A stretch of DNA of 64,000 nucleotides from Proteiniphilum saccharofermentans (GTDB lineage: Bacteria > Bacteroidota > Bacteroidia > Bacteroidales > Dysgonomonadaceae). Both the position numbers and the translations under genes were made by a program. The notes beneath the pieces are model-generated. The model saw only the letters and a program-made list of their open reading frames with translations, made no database searches and was not told where the DNA came from. Shown here piece by piece: positions 27,047 to 35,891 of the stretch (positions are counted from its first letter, which is position 1; each line of letters opens with the position of its first letter). The stretch covers positions 868,001 to 932,000 of the forward strand of contig NZ_LT605205.1 of assembly GCF_900095135.1 (NCBI RefSeq), in the 5' to 3' direction.

Positions 27047-28155
27047 TGTATTTTCGCGATGTCATAGGGCTCCACGATGTAAAAGAACACCTGATCAATT
27101 CGGTGGGGAAGGGATTTATTCCTCATGCCCGTATCTTTTACGGACCGGAAGGAGTGGGGAAGTTGCCCCTGGCCATCGCTTACGCCAGATATCTGAATTG
27201 CAGCAACCGGGGTGCCGAAGATGCTTGTGGTGAATGTCCGTCGTGCCATAAATTTGATAAACTGGCACATCCCGACCTGCACTTTGTATTTCCCGTAGTG
27301 AAATCAAAAGTGAGTGACCAGTACCTGCCTCAATGGAGGGAATTCCTGTCGGAGCATCGCTATTTCAATCTGAACGACTGGCTCAACTTTATTGATGCTC
27401 AAAATGCGCAGGGAATTATCTATTCCAAAGAGAGCGATGAGATCATCCGCAAACTCAATCTTAAAGTGTATGAGGCACCATACAAGATCATGGTCATATG
27501 GCTACCGGAGAAAATGCATGAGGCGTGTGCCAATAAGTTGCTGAAGCTGGTTGAGGAACCACCCGAGTATACAATTTTCCTTTTGGTTTCAGAGGATAGG
27601 GAAAATGTACTGCAGACCATCTGGTCGCGCTGCCAGCCGCTGCATATCCGTGCCATAGAAAAAGATGAGATGGTGGTGGCATTGCAACAGAAATTCGGAT
27701 TGGACAATGAAAAAGCTCGCTCAACGGCGCATATAGCCAATGGTAGTTTCACCAAAGCTATCGAAATAATACAGGCATCCGAACATACCGAATACTTTTT
27801 TGAACTATTCAGGCAGATGATGCGCAACGCTTTCTCCGGCAAAATTAAGGCCATTAAAGAGATTGCTTTTGAGATTGCCGGGATCGGCCGGGAAATGCAG
27901 AAAAGCTTCCTACTCTATTCGTTGAGACTGTTCAGGGAATATTTTGTGAGTAATCTTCATGAACCGGGAATGGTATACCTGAACAATGACGAGTGGCAGT
28001 TCGGCGAACGGTTTGCCCCTTTCATCAACGAAAAAAATATAGAATCTTTGAGCGAGGAGTTTTCTCTTGCTTACCGCCAGATAGAACAAAATGGCAATGC
28101 TAAAATTATTTTCCTTGATCTTTGTCTGAAAGTGACGATGTTTTTAAGAAAATAA
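27046..28155 (+). CDS. holB: DNA polymerase III subunit delta prime
   Basis: Clamp-loader subunit. The 369 residues begin FRDVIGLHDVKEHL, with a P-loop that has lost its Thr/Ser (YGPEGVGKLPLAIAYA), a zinc finger CGECPSCHKF, and an SRC-type motif in IWSRCQPLHIRAI. The weak P-loop fits delta prime, which does not turn over ATP. Its start overlaps the metF stop by one base, so translation is coupled. Confidence 0.92.
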   Translation: MYFRDVIGLHDVKEHLINSVGKGFIPHARIFYGPEGVGKLPLAIAYARYLNCSNRGAEDACGECPSCHKFDKLAHPDLHFVFPVVKSKVSDQYLPQWREFLSEHRYFNLNDWLNFIDAQNAQGIIYSKESDEIIRKLNLKVYEAPYKIMVIWLPEKMHEACANKLLKLVEEPPEYTIFLLVSEDRENVLQTIWSRCQPLHIRAIEKDEMVVALQQKFGLDNEKARSTAHIANGSFTKAIEIIQASEHTEYFFELFRQMMRNAFSGKIKAIKEIAFEIAGIGREMQKSFLLYSLRLFREYFVSNLHEPGMVYLNNDEWQFGERFAPFINEKNIESLSEEFSLAYRQIEQNGNAKIIFLDLCLKVTMFLRK

Positions 28156-28167
28156 TTTTGTAACTTG

Positions 28168-28215
28168 CGTTCAGATTTAGGATTTTAGTTTTTAGATTTA
28201 GGAATTAGCAGCGCA
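28168..28215 (+). repeat. Low-complexity spacer before ricT
   Basis: Degenerate repeats of TTTAGGATTTTAGTTTTTAG type. The spacer family recurs at 5237, 32456 and 55363. Confidence 0.45.
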
Positions 28216-28289
28216 AATTTTTATTGCGTCGATCCCTGATCCATTCAAATTTAATTCTCCCGCCAGGAAAAACAAGGCGGTTTATATAT

Positions 28290-29510
28290 ATGGACAAAGA
28301 ACAATTAGCAGACAGATTAGCGGATATAGCGCCATTGAGTGCTACTACTATACGAAATACAAAGAGTTGCCGGGGATGTACCCGTCACAATAACAAACTT
28401 CACGTTTACGACTGGTTACACGATTTTCCCGAACTGCAAAAGGCCACAAAGATGGTGGAGGTGCAGTTTAAAAATACCCGTAAAGGCTATTATATCAACA
28501 GTAATGACCTTCAACTCGAACAGGGTGATGTAGTGGCTGTGGAAGCCTTGCCCGGCCACGATATTGGTACTGTGACACTGACTGGAAAGCTGGTCGAGTT
28601 GCAGATGAAGAAAAACAACTTCAGGGATGATGTCAACGGGGGACTGAAACGGATTTACCGGATAGCTCGTCCCGCCGACCTGGAGAAATATGAGCAGGCA
28701 AAAGCACGAGAACAGTCTACCATGATACGCTCCAGGGAAATCGCCGAAGAACTGGGGTTGAAAATGAAAATCGGTGATGTGGAATACCAGGGCGACGGGA
28801 ACAAAGCCATTTTCTATTATATTGCCGATGAGAGAGTAGATTTCCGCCAACTTATCAAAGTGTTGGCTGCGGAATTCAGAGTGAAAATTGAGATGAAACA
28901 GATAGGCGCACGTCAGGAAGCCGGTCGTATCGGCGGAATTGGTCCGTGCGGACGCGAGATGTGTTGCAGTCGCTGGATGTCGAGTTTCGTATCGGTCTCT
29001 ACCTCTGCTGCCAGATGCCAGGATATATCTATCAATCCCCAGAAACTGGCAGGGCAGTGCGGAAAACTGAAGTGTTGCATGAACTATGAAGTGGATGCTT
29101 ATGTGGAGGCACAACGTGCACTGCCTTCGCGTGAGATCGTGCTGGAAACAAAAGATGCCAGCTATTACCATTTCAAAACCGATGTCTTCGCCGGTAAGAT
29201 CACCTATTCGTCAGATAAGTACAATGCCGCCAATTTAGTGACTATTGACAAAGACCGTGTGTTTGAAATCATCAAAATGAATAAGAAAGGGGAGAAACCG
29301 CTCAAACTGACTGTGGAAACCGAGGAAAAATCCGGTAATAATGGAGCGTATCCCGGGGATATTCTCGGAGACCAGAGCATTACCCGTTTCGATGGCCAGG
29401 GTGAAAACCAGGGTAGGAGAAGGAGGAAACCCCGGAAAAAACGCCCCGATAATTTTTCAGAAAACAGAAAACCCAGAAACAGAAAATCTCCGGGTGAGGA
29501 CAAAGAGTAA
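28290..29510 (+). CDS. ricT: RicT/PSP1-type iron-sulfur regulatory protein
   Basis: 406 residues from the ATG. The PSP1 domain has two cysteine clusters, GPCGREMCCSRW and GQCGKLKCCMNYE, and the long hydrophilic C-terminal tail is Arg/Lys-rich. In Bacillus RicT (YaaT) forms a Fe-S complex controlling RNA processing and development; in Bacteroidetes the role is unknown. The gene order delta prime-ricT-gldH is typical. Its last 17 bases overlap gldH. Confidence 0.93.
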   Translation: MDKEQLADRLADIAPLSATTIRNTKSCRGCTRHNNKLHVYDWLHDFPELQKATKMVEVQFKNTRKGYYINSNDLQLEQGDVVAVEALPGHDIGTVTLTGKLVELQMKKNNFRDDVNGGLKRIYRIARPADLEKYEQAKAREQSTMIRSREIAEELGLKMKIGDVEYQGDGNKAIFYYIADERVDFRQLIKVLAAEFRVKIEMKQIGARQEAGRIGGIGPCGREMCCSRWMSSFVSVSTSAARCQDISINPQKLAGQCGKLKCCMNYEVDAYVEAQRALPSREIVLETKDASYYHFKTDVFAGKITYSSDKYNAANLVTIDKDRVFEIIKMNKKGEKPLKLTVETEEKSGNNGAYPGDILGDQSITRFDGQGENQGRRRRKPRKKRPDNFSENRKPRNRKSPGEDKE

Positions 29511-29988
29511 TATCTTTATACTATTTGCAGGCCTTCTTTTTGCCATTCTTATCTCCTGTTCGGGAGGAGAGGCCTATTCCCGGTTTCACCATATTGAAGA
29601 CGGGAAGTGGTATCGTGACTCTGTGCTTGTTTTTAAGATTGACTCATTGCTACCTCCTCCCGCTGTGGAATATAATGTGACAGTGGAGCTGACGACCAAT
29701 CGCAGTTACCTTTACCGGGATCTCTGGTTATTTATAGATCACAACCTGACGGATTCTCTTTTCCATACCGATACCCTTCGTTGTATCTTAGCCGATGAAC
29801 ATGGGAAATGGCTGGGAGGTAGCGTCGGAGGATTGAACCAGTTGTCTTTGCCTTACCGTAGTTTCATTCCACGGGATTCGGCCTGTAGCTACCAACTTGT
29901 AATCCGCCACGGAATGGAGGAAGAACTGTTACGTGGGGTGGAAAGAGTGGGAATTGAGATGGTAGAGATGAATAGAAGTTATCGATAA
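29494..29988 (+). CDS. gldH: Gliding-motility-type lipoprotein GldH
   Basis: 164 residues from a GTG that overlaps the end of ricT by 17 bases; no ATG precedes the signal peptide. The lipobox is AILISCSGG. The mature part contains YSRFHHIEDGKWYRDSVLVF and a beta-rich domain with LWLFIDHNLTDSLF. GldH is needed for gliding in Flavobacterium but is also present in non-gliding Bacteroidales, where the function is unknown. Confidence 0.88.
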   Translation: MRTKSNIFILFAGLLFAILISCSGGEAYSRFHHIEDGKWYRDSVLVFKIDSLLPPPAVEYNVTVELTTNRSYLYRDLWLFIDHNLTDSLFHTDTLRCILADEHGKWLGGSVGGLNQLSLPYRSFIPRDSACSYQLVIRHGMEEELLRGVERVGIEMVEMNRSYR

Positions 29989-30006
29989 ATGTAATTCATT
30001 CGTATT

Positions 30007-30765
30007 ATGGAGATTGTAGTCCTGGGATCAGGTAATGTGGCTACCCATATGGCCGTGGCGCTAAATAGAGCGGGTCACAAGATTGTACAGGTGTATAGTC
30101 GAACTATAAAGAATGCGGAACAGCTTGCCTCTAAGGTTGGTGCCGAACCGATCAGTGGCTTGGATGCTATCCATTGCTCTGCCGAACTCTATATTTTTTC
30201 AGTAAAGGATGATTCCCTGCCGGATATCGTATCCCAAATGCCGCCGACTACAGGTGTATGGGCACATACGGCAGGAAGTATTCCTGTCTCGGTACTTTCT
30301 CCGCATAAGGAAAGGGGAGTGCTTTATCCGTTACAGACATTCAGCAGGGACAGAACACTGAATTTTAGGGATATTCCACTCTTTATAGAGGGGGAAAGTG
30401 AAGAGACAGTTGCTCTATTGAAGGAATTGGCTGAAACGATATCCGGAAACGTCCATCTGCTTTCCGGCGATAAACGGCGTTTCCTTCACCTTGCAGCCGT
30501 TTTTGCCTGTAATTTTACCAATCATATGTATGCACTCGCATCAGAAATAATGGATGAAGAGGGAATTTCATATCATCTGTTGAATCCTTTGATCACTGAA
30601 ACAGCTGCCAAAGCGACGAAGATGGATCCCCATACAGCACAAACAGGCCCTGCTGTCCGGTTCGATGAAAAAGTAATCCGCAAACATCAGGAGCTGTTAA
30701 ATGACCCTCGGAAGAGGGAAATTTATGCCCTGCTGAGCAGAAGTATTCACAAGACTCATCAATAG
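30007..30765 (+). CDS. DUF2520 Rossmann-fold protein
   Basis: 252 residues. The N-terminal NAD(P)-binding fold (IVVLGSGNVATHMAVALNRA, then IFSVKDDSLPDIV) is followed by a helical DUF2520 domain (ACNFTNHMYALASEIMDEEG, NPLITETAAKA). It resembles F420-dependent and 6-phosphogluconate-type dehydrogenases; the substrate is unknown. Followed by a hairpin GGGCAACTAAAG/CTTTAGTTACCC that may end the unit. Confidence 0.87.
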   Translation: MEIVVLGSGNVATHMAVALNRAGHKIVQVYSRTIKNAEQLASKVGAEPISGLDAIHCSAELYIFSVKDDSLPDIVSQMPPTTGVWAHTAGSIPVSVLSPHKERGVLYPLQTFSRDRTLNFRDIPLFIEGESEETVALLKELAETISGNVHLLSGDKRRFLHLAAVFACNFTNHMYALASEIMDEEGISYHLLNPLITETAAKATKMDPHTAQTGPAVRFDEKVIRKHQELLNDPRKREIYALLSRSIHKTHQ

Positions 30766-30855
30766 AAACTTTTGCATCATCAGGGCAACTAAAGCGGAGG
30801 CCTTTAGTTACCCGAATAAACTATTAACATAAGATGAAAAATTAACATAGAAAAA

Positions 30856-30892
30856 TTGAGTTGTTTGAAAACAACTGTTACTTTTGTAACAG
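30856..30892 (+). promoter_or_regulatory. kor operon promoter covered by two inverted repeats
   Basis: The -33 TTG (30856-30858) and the -7 TACTTTTG (30879-30886) are 20 bases apart. GTTGTTT-GA-AAACAAC (30860-30875) fills the spacer and CTGTTAC-TTTT-GTAACAG (30875-30892) covers the -7 box. Both palindromes are perfect. The second has the 7-4-7 layout of Rex or CRP/FNR-type sites; which regulator binds is unknown. Confidence 0.65.
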
Positions 30893-30916
30893 ACAATTAA
30901 AAAACCACATCTAATA

Positions 30917-31147
30917 ATGGGAAAAGTCAAGGGTTATGTGGAGGTGAATACGGGTCGCTGTAAGGGTTGTAATCTCTGCGTTGTATCGTGCCCTACCGAT
31001 ACATTAGATTTACAGCCGCGCGAAGTGAATGACCGCGGATATCATTATGCCTATATGAAGAGTCCCGATGATTGTATCGGATGCGCGAACTGTGGATTTG
31101 TATGTCCGGAAGGATGTATTACGGTCTATCGGAAGAAGATGGTATGA
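30917..31147 (+). CDS. korD: 2-oxoacid:ferredoxin oxidoreductase, 4Fe-4S delta subunit
   Basis: A 76-residue ferredoxin with two clusters: CKGCNLCVVSCP and CIGCANCGFVCPEGC. It is the first gene of an operon with alpha, beta and gamma subunits. It passes electrons from the thiamine enzyme to ferredoxin. The gene order delta-alpha-beta-gamma matches 2-oxoglutarate or branched-chain 2-oxoacid enzymes; sequence alone does not decide between them. Confidence 0.93.
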   Translation: MGKVKGYVEVNTGRCKGCNLCVVSCPTDTLDLQPREVNDRGYHYAYMKSPDDCIGCANCGFVCPEGCITVYRKKMV

Positions 31148-31184
31148 TTATTTTCCGAAAGAGAACAGTAACAAAACTAATATT

Positions 31185-32267
31185 ATGTCAGAAGAAATTT
31201 CTTTGATGAAAGGAAACGAAGCCATTGCCCATGCTGCTATACGCTATGGGGTAGATGGTTATTTCGGTTATCCTATCACCCCTCAGTCGGAAATAATAGA
31301 GACACTCATGGAAGCAGCTCCCTGGAAAACGACAGGAATGGTGGTACTACAGGCCGAAAGTGAGGTGGCTGCTATCAATATGGTGTATGGTGGAGCTGCC
31401 TGCGGTAAATATTCTATGACCAGCTCTTCCAGTCCGGGTATCAGCTTGAAGCAGGAAGGTATCTCTTATATGGCGGGAGCAGAGTTACCCTGTCTCATCG
31501 TGAATGTACAACGAGGCGGTCCCGGTCTGGGGACGATCCAGCCATCGCAGGCCGACTATTTCCAGACGGTGAAAGGGGGTGGGCATGGAGATTACAAGTT
31601 AATTACCCTTGCCCCCAACTCTGTGCAGGAGATGGCTGATTTTGTAGCGCTCGGTTTCGAACTGGCGTTTAAATACCGCAATCCGGCCATGATACTGACC
31701 GATGGCGTGATCGGACAAATGATGGAGAAGGTGAGGCTTCCTGAATTCCGGCGCAGACGGACCGATGAAGAGGTCAGGGCCCAATGCCCATGGGCAACCC
31801 TCGGAAAAACGCCGGACAGGGAACCTAATATCATCACATCCCTTGAACTCGATTCGGCATTGATGGAGAAGAATAACGAACGGTTCCAGGCGAAATACCG
31901 TGTCGTGGAAGAGAATGAAGTGCTGTATGAAGAGGTGAAATGCGACGATGCCGACTACCTGTTGGTCGCTTTCGGATCCGCAGCACGCATCTGTCTGAAG
32001 ACGATTGAAATGGCGCGGGAAGAAGGAATTAAGGTAGGACTCCTCAGACCCATTACACTGTGGCCCTTCCCCGGTAAGATACTGCATAGTTATGCAGATA
32101 AAGTGAAAGGGATGCTTACCGTGGAACTCAATGCGGGACAGATGGTGGAGGATGTACGCCTTGCGGTGAACGGAAAAATACCCGTGGAACACTACGGACG
32201 ATTGGGAGGAATCGTACCTACACCCGATGGTGTGCTTGATGCGTTAAAAGAAAAAGTGGTCAAATAG
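31185..32267 (+). CDS. korA: 2-oxoacid:ferredoxin oxidoreductase subunit alpha
   Basis: 360 residues from the ATG that follows the ferredoxin gene by 37 bases. Features are GNEAIAHAAIRYGVDGYFGYPITPQSE (pyrimidine-binding domain), QAESEVAAINMVYGGAACG, NVQRGGPGLGT and a transketolase C-terminal-like domain (LLVAFGSAARIC, GLLRPITLWPFP). Similar proteins are annotated as VorB (branched-chain) or KorA (2-oxoglutarate). Oxidative decarboxylation giving acyl-CoA fits with sucCD elsewhere in the window. Confidence 0.94.
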   Translation: MSEEISLMKGNEAIAHAAIRYGVDGYFGYPITPQSEIIETLMEAAPWKTTGMVVLQAESEVAAINMVYGGAACGKYSMTSSSSPGISLKQEGISYMAGAELPCLIVNVQRGGPGLGTIQPSQADYFQTVKGGGHGDYKLITLAPNSVQEMADFVALGFELAFKYRNPAMILTDGVIGQMMEKVRLPEFRRRRTDEEVRAQCPWATLGKTPDREPNIITSLELDSALMEKNNERFQAKYRVVEENEVLYEEVKCDDADYLLVAFGSAARICLKTIEMAREEGIKVGLLRPITLWPFPGKILHSYADKVKGMLTVELNAGQMVEDVRLAVNGKIPVEHYGRLGGIVPTPDGVLDALKEKVVK

Positions 32268-32281
32268 ATAAATTACGAAAT

Positions 32282-32443
32282 ATGGATCCCAAAATACGAA
32301 ATATATTCATGGTGTTGTTTATGCTTGCCTTTGTGGGGACAATAATAGTCTATTTCTCCTCTAACCAGGATATGAAACTTACCTGGTATTTTGGCGGAGC
32401 AGCCATCCTGTTTTATCTGATATTTAGATTCAGTAAAAAGTGA
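32282..32443 (+). CDS. Small two-helix membrane protein inside the kor operon
   Basis: A 53-residue protein, MDPKIRNIFMVLFMLAFVGT at the start and FRFSKK at the end, with two predicted membrane helices (about 8-25 and 34-49) separated by a short polar turn. It lies 14 bases after korA and on the same strand, between alpha and beta. No family is recognised. It may tie the complex to the membrane or be an unrelated small protein. Confidence 0.75.
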   Translation: MDPKIRNIFMVLFMLAFVGTIIVYFSSNQDMKLTWYFGGAAILFYLIFRFSKK

Positions 32444-32588
32444 AATTAGATTCAAGATTTAAGATTTGGGATTTAGGACATCGGACGTAAAATTTGAGAT
32501 AATATTATTCTTGACTTCTTAACTTCTTAACTTCAGACTTCTAATTTCTAATTTCTTAGTTCTAACTTCTTAGAAAAAAAATAACCAT
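32444..32588 (+). repeat. Low-complexity spacer between the small membrane gene and korB
   Basis: AGATTCAAGATTTAAGATTT-type words are followed by several degenerate TTCTTAACTTC/TTCTAATTTC units up to the korB start. It interrupts an otherwise tight operon. Confidence 0.6.
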
Positions 32589-33350
32589 ATGAATGCAAGC
32601 GATATAGTAAGTCCTGAAAACCTGGTCTATGCAAAACCGGAATTGATGAACGATAATCATATGCATTATTGTCCGGGATGTTCCCACGGAGTAGTGCATA
32701 AAGTGGTTGCGGAGGTGATCAAGGAATTAGGCTTACAGGAGAGGACCATCGGTGTCGCACCTGTAGGGTGTGCTGTTTTTGCCTATAAATATCTCGATAT
32801 CGATTGGCAGGAAGCAGCCCACGGGCGTGCTCCCGCGGTGGCCACGGCTGTTAAGAGGTTGTTGCCCGACAGGATGGTATTTACTTACCAGGGTGATGGG
32901 GACTTGGCCGCGATCGGGACGGCAGAGACTATCCATGCAGCCAACCGTGGTGAAAATATAGCCATAGTCTTTATCAATAACGGTATTTACGGGATGACCG
33001 GTGGACAGATGGCTCCCACTACTTTAAGCAATATGGTTACATCGACCAGCCCCGACGGACGCGATGTGCAAACTATGGGTGGTCCTCTGAAGATACTCGA
33101 TCTGCTGGCACTACTCGATGGTGTTTGTCTTGCCACCCGCGTCAGTGTACATACGGCAGCAGCGGTAAAAAAAACAAGACGGATGATCAAACTAGCTTTT
33201 GAAAATTCCATGGCAGGAAAAGGAACCTCTATCGTGGAAGTGGTTTCTACCTGTAATGCCGGGTGGAAAATGACACCTGCGGCTGCTAACGATTGGATGG
33301 TGGAAAATATGTTTCCGGTATACCCCATTGGTGATTTGAAAAACATCTAA
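32589..33350 (+). CDS. korB: 2-oxoacid:ferredoxin oxidoreductase subunit beta
   Basis: Thiamine pyrophosphate subunit, 253 residues: HYCPGCSHGVVHKVVAEV (cluster and TPP contacts), VGCAVFAYKYLDID, the TPP motif YQGDGDLAAIGTAET...NIAIVFINNGIYGMTGGQ. The C-terminal half keeps TWKMTP-like GWKMTPAAANDWM. Same operon as the delta, alpha and gamma subunits. Confidence 0.95.
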   Translation: MNASDIVSPENLVYAKPELMNDNHMHYCPGCSHGVVHKVVAEVIKELGLQERTIGVAPVGCAVFAYKYLDIDWQEAAHGRAPAVATAVKRLLPDRMVFTYQGDGDLAAIGTAETIHAANRGENIAIVFINNGIYGMTGGQMAPTTLSNMVTSTSPDGRDVQTMGGPLKILDLLALLDGVCLATRVSVHTAAAVKKTRRMIKLAFENSMAGKGTSIVEVVSTCNAGWKMTPAAANDWMVENMFPVYPIGDLKNI

Positions 33351-33364
33351 AGTAAAGATATATA

Positions 33365-33919
33365 ATGTTACAGGAGATAGTCATTTCAGGTTTTGGAGGG
33401 CAGGGTGTGCTCTCGATGGGGAAGATTCTCGCCTATTCGGGAATCATGGAAGATAAAGAAGTATCATGGTTTCCGGCTTACGGTCCGGAACAACGGGGCG
33501 GCACAGCCAATGTTACGGTCATCATTTCCGATGAATCCATCAGTTCGCCTGTGGTGAACCAGTACGATATTGCGATAGTATTAAACCAACCCTCACTCGA
33601 AAAATTTGAAGGAAGAGTAAAACCGGGTGGGACGCTGATCTATGATGGATATGGTATCCATAAGAAAGTAGAACGGAGGGATATCAATGTATACCGTATC
33701 AACGCGATGGACGAGTCGATGAAGATGAATAATACCAAAGTATTTAATATGATCGTGTTGGGTGGATTGCTCAAGATATCGCCTATGGTGGAGGTGGAAA
33801 ATGTGATGGAAGGCCTGAAAAAATCTCTTCCGGAGCGTCATCATAAACTTTTACCCATGAACGAAGAGGCCATCCTTCGGGGGATGGAGATCATCCAACT
33901 GGAGCAGAAAGCGGTGTAA
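33365..33919 (+). CDS. korC: 2-oxoacid:ferredoxin oxidoreductase subunit gamma
   Basis: 184 residues: ISGFGGQGVLSMGKILAYSG at the start, then WFPAYGPEQRGGTANVTVIIS and DIAIVLNQPSLEKFE, the standard gamma-subunit motifs. It is the last gene of the kor operon and converges with the helicase gene, 15 bases apart. Confidence 0.95.
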   Translation: MLQEIVISGFGGQGVLSMGKILAYSGIMEDKEVSWFPAYGPEQRGGTANVTVIISDESISSPVVNQYDIAIVLNQPSLEKFEGRVKPGGTLIYDGYGIHKKVERRDINVYRINAMDESMKMNNTKVFNMIVLGGLLKISPMVEVENVMEGLKKSLPERHHKLLPMNEEAILRGMEIIQLEQKAV

Positions 33920-33934
33920 TCAGTATTATCCCAA

Positions 33935-35635
33935 TCATTTCTTCCCAAATGGCCACCAACTCCACCTTTTTGATTTCTTTCCATCAGTAGCTTGTTCCGG
34001 CGCTACATCAGCTTTTTGGGGTGTCGAAACTCGTTTTGTTTCTGAGAAGTTCCTCGTAGATGGATTTTTCTTGGAAGTATCTGTTGCCGGAGAATCGGAA
34101 TTCCGTGGTATCCTTTGTTTACGGGGTCTTTCTGAGTTGCTTTGTTCCCGGGATGATCCCTGCTCTCTTTTTCCGGACACTCCCTGTTGTTGTGGGGTTC
34201 CTTCTCTTTTAGGTCCACGCTGTTTCTTTTGTGCGCCTTGTTTTTGGGATGCTTGTCCTTCTATCTTCTTTTTTTCGCTGCGAGGGGACTCGTTTGGTTT
34301 TGAACCGCCTTCTGGATGTAATACTTCTCTTTCTTTGGTTTGTTTTTCGGGGTGGGATGGTACTCCTTCCTTCCGGGTATTGTGATCCGAACGCGACTTA
34401 TTGCCTTTTCCTGATCCTGTTCCCTTTTTCCCGCTTCCTTTTGCTGAACGGGAGGATCCGCCTCCTCTTCTGTTATCACGGACAGGGTTATATTCCGGTG
34501 TTTCTCCCAATTCCGAAGGAACAGGAATCCGGTATATCCTTTTTCCCAGAAACTCTTCGATTTTGGAAAAACGGTACTGCTCTTCGGGTGATACAAAGGT
34601 GATGGCCATACCCGAATCGCCGGCTCGTGCTGTACGTCCGATGCGGTGTACGTAATCTTCTGCGTCATAAGGTACATCGAAATTGATCACCAGGGTAATA
34701 TCATCAATATCAATGCCCCGCGCAACAATATCAGTCGCCACCAGGATATTCACCCGTTCATTTTTGAACTCATGCATCACATGGTTACGCTGAGACTGAT
34801 CGAGATCGGAGTGCATCTCTCCTGCCGACAATCCCATGTGTGTTAATATTTTGGCAATCTCTTTCACTTTCTGTTTTGAACCGGAAAAGAGAATTACCTT
34901 ATTGGGCGCTTTCTCTTTGAAGAGATATTTTACAATATTGATCTTCTGCGCTTCATGGCAGATGTAGGCCGATTGCAGGATTGTTTCAGGCGGCTTGGAA
35001 ACGGCGATGGTGATATCTACCGGGTTGCGTAGTATGCTCTTTGCCAGTTGTTGTATCTTAGGCGGCATCGTAGCTGAGAACATGATAGTCTGCCTCTCTT
35101 TTGGGAGCAGCTTTTCAATCTTCATGATATCGTCATGGAATCCCATATCCAGCATCCTGTCCGCCTCATCTAAGATAAAATACTTCACCCCCGAAAAATC
35201 GATATTATAGAGATTGATATGCGACAGAAGCCTTCCCGGCGTAGCAATTACTACATCGGCGCCACTCATTAACCCTCTTTTCTGTATGTCCCATGCTTCC
35301 CCGTCGTTACCACCATATACCGCTACCGAAGAGAAAGGGGTGAAATAGGAGAATCCCTCCATCTGTTGGTCGATCTGTTGTGCCAGTTCACGGGTAGGTG
35401 CCATCACGATAGCGTTGATCTTGCTTTCATCGTGGGAATCAGTCTGCAGATTATTAAGCAAAGGGAGCAGAAAAGCAGCTGTTTTTCCTGTACCGGTCTG
35501 GGCACAGGCGATCACATCCTTTTTTTCAAGGATGACGGGAATAGCTTGTTCCTGTATAGGGGTAGTCTCTCTGAAGTTCATTGCTTGCAGGCCTTCCAGC
35601 AGAGAGTCGCATAGGGGTAGTTCGTTAAATAACAT
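33935..35635 (-). CDS. DEAD-box RNA helicase with long basic tail (RhlE/CsdA type)
   Basis: 566 residues. The helicase core (about 1-375) shows the Q motif TPIQEQAIP, AQTGTGKTAAFLLPLL, APTRELAQQ, TPGRLL, LDEADRMLDMGF, SATMP, ATDIVARGIDID and HRIGRTARAG. The last 190 residues are Lys/Arg/Ser/Gly/Gln-rich and disordered. It is likely to unwind rRNA or mRNA at low temperature. A -7 box (TATCTTTG) precedes it. Confidence 0.95.
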   Translation of the reverse strand: MLFNELPLCDSLLEGLQAMNFRETTPIQEQAIPVILEKKDVIACAQTGTGKTAAFLLPLLNNLQTDSHDESKINAIVMAPTRELAQQIDQQMEGFSYFTPFSSVAVYGGNDGEAWDIQKRGLMSGADVVIATPGRLLSHINLYNIDFSGVKYFILDEADRMLDMGFHDDIMKIEKLLPKERQTIMFSATMPPKIQQLAKSILRNPVDITIAVSKPPETILQSAYICHEAQKINIVKYLFKEKAPNKVILFSGSKQKVKEIAKILTHMGLSAGEMHSDLDQSQRNHVMHEFKNERVNILVATDIVARGIDIDDITLVINFDVPYDAEDYVHRIGRTARAGDSGMAITFVSPEEQYRFSKIEEFLGKRIYRIPVPSELGETPEYNPVRDNRRGGGSSRSAKGSGKKGTGSGKGNKSRSDHNTRKEGVPSHPEKQTKEREVLHPEGGSKPNESPRSEKKKIEGQASQKQGAQKKQRGPKREGTPQQQGVSGKREQGSSREQSNSERPRKQRIPRNSDSPATDTSKKNPSTRNFSETKRVSTPQKADVAPEQATDGKKSKRWSWWPFGKK

Positions 35636-35654
35636 GACTCATTGATAGTTTACG

Positions 35655-35662
35655 CAAAGATA
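35655..35662 (-). promoter_or_regulatory. Putative -7 promoter box of the helicase gene
   Basis: Reads TATCTTTG on the minus strand, 20 bases before the start codon. Confidence 0.55.
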
Positions 35663-35737
35663 CAATGAATAATTGATTTTTTTGAAGTCAATGAAAAATA
35701 ATGTGACATAGCTATTTTTTCTTTCCAAAAATAGTTT

Positions 35738-35745
35738 TACCTTTG
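35738..35745 (+). promoter_or_regulatory. Putative -7 promoter box of tRNA-Ser
   Basis: TACCTTTG fits TAnnTTTG, 26 bases before the mature tRNA. Confidence 0.6.
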
Positions 35746-35771
35746 CACTCGCATTTTCAGAGAAATTGCAA

Positions 35772-35856
35772 GGAGAGATGGCAGAGTGGTCGATCGCGGC
35801 GGTCTTGAAAACCGTTGAAGTGAGAGCTTCCGGGGGTTCGAATCCCTCTCTCTCCG
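35772..35856 (+). tRNA. tRNA-Ser (anticodon UGA)
   Basis: 85 bases. Acceptor stem GGAGAGA/TCTCTCC, anticodon stem and loop with CTTGAAA (anticodon TGA), a long variable arm with the stem GAAG/CTTC as expected for serine tRNA, and a T arm around TTCGAAT. CCA is not encoded. A terminator follows at once. Confidence 0.96.
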
Positions 35857-35860
35857 CTTA

Positions 35861-35891
35861 GAGGTGGTTTGTCAAAATCCACCTCTTTTTT
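35861..35891 (+). terminator. Terminator after tRNA-Ser
   Basis: GAGGTGG (35861-35867) pairs with CCACCTC (35879-35885), followed by TTTTTT. Confidence 0.9.

Noticed and set aside
34071-34602. Cys- and Phe-rich plus-strand frames opposite the helicase tail
   Set aside because: They mirror the basic low-complexity helicase tail and resemble nothing.
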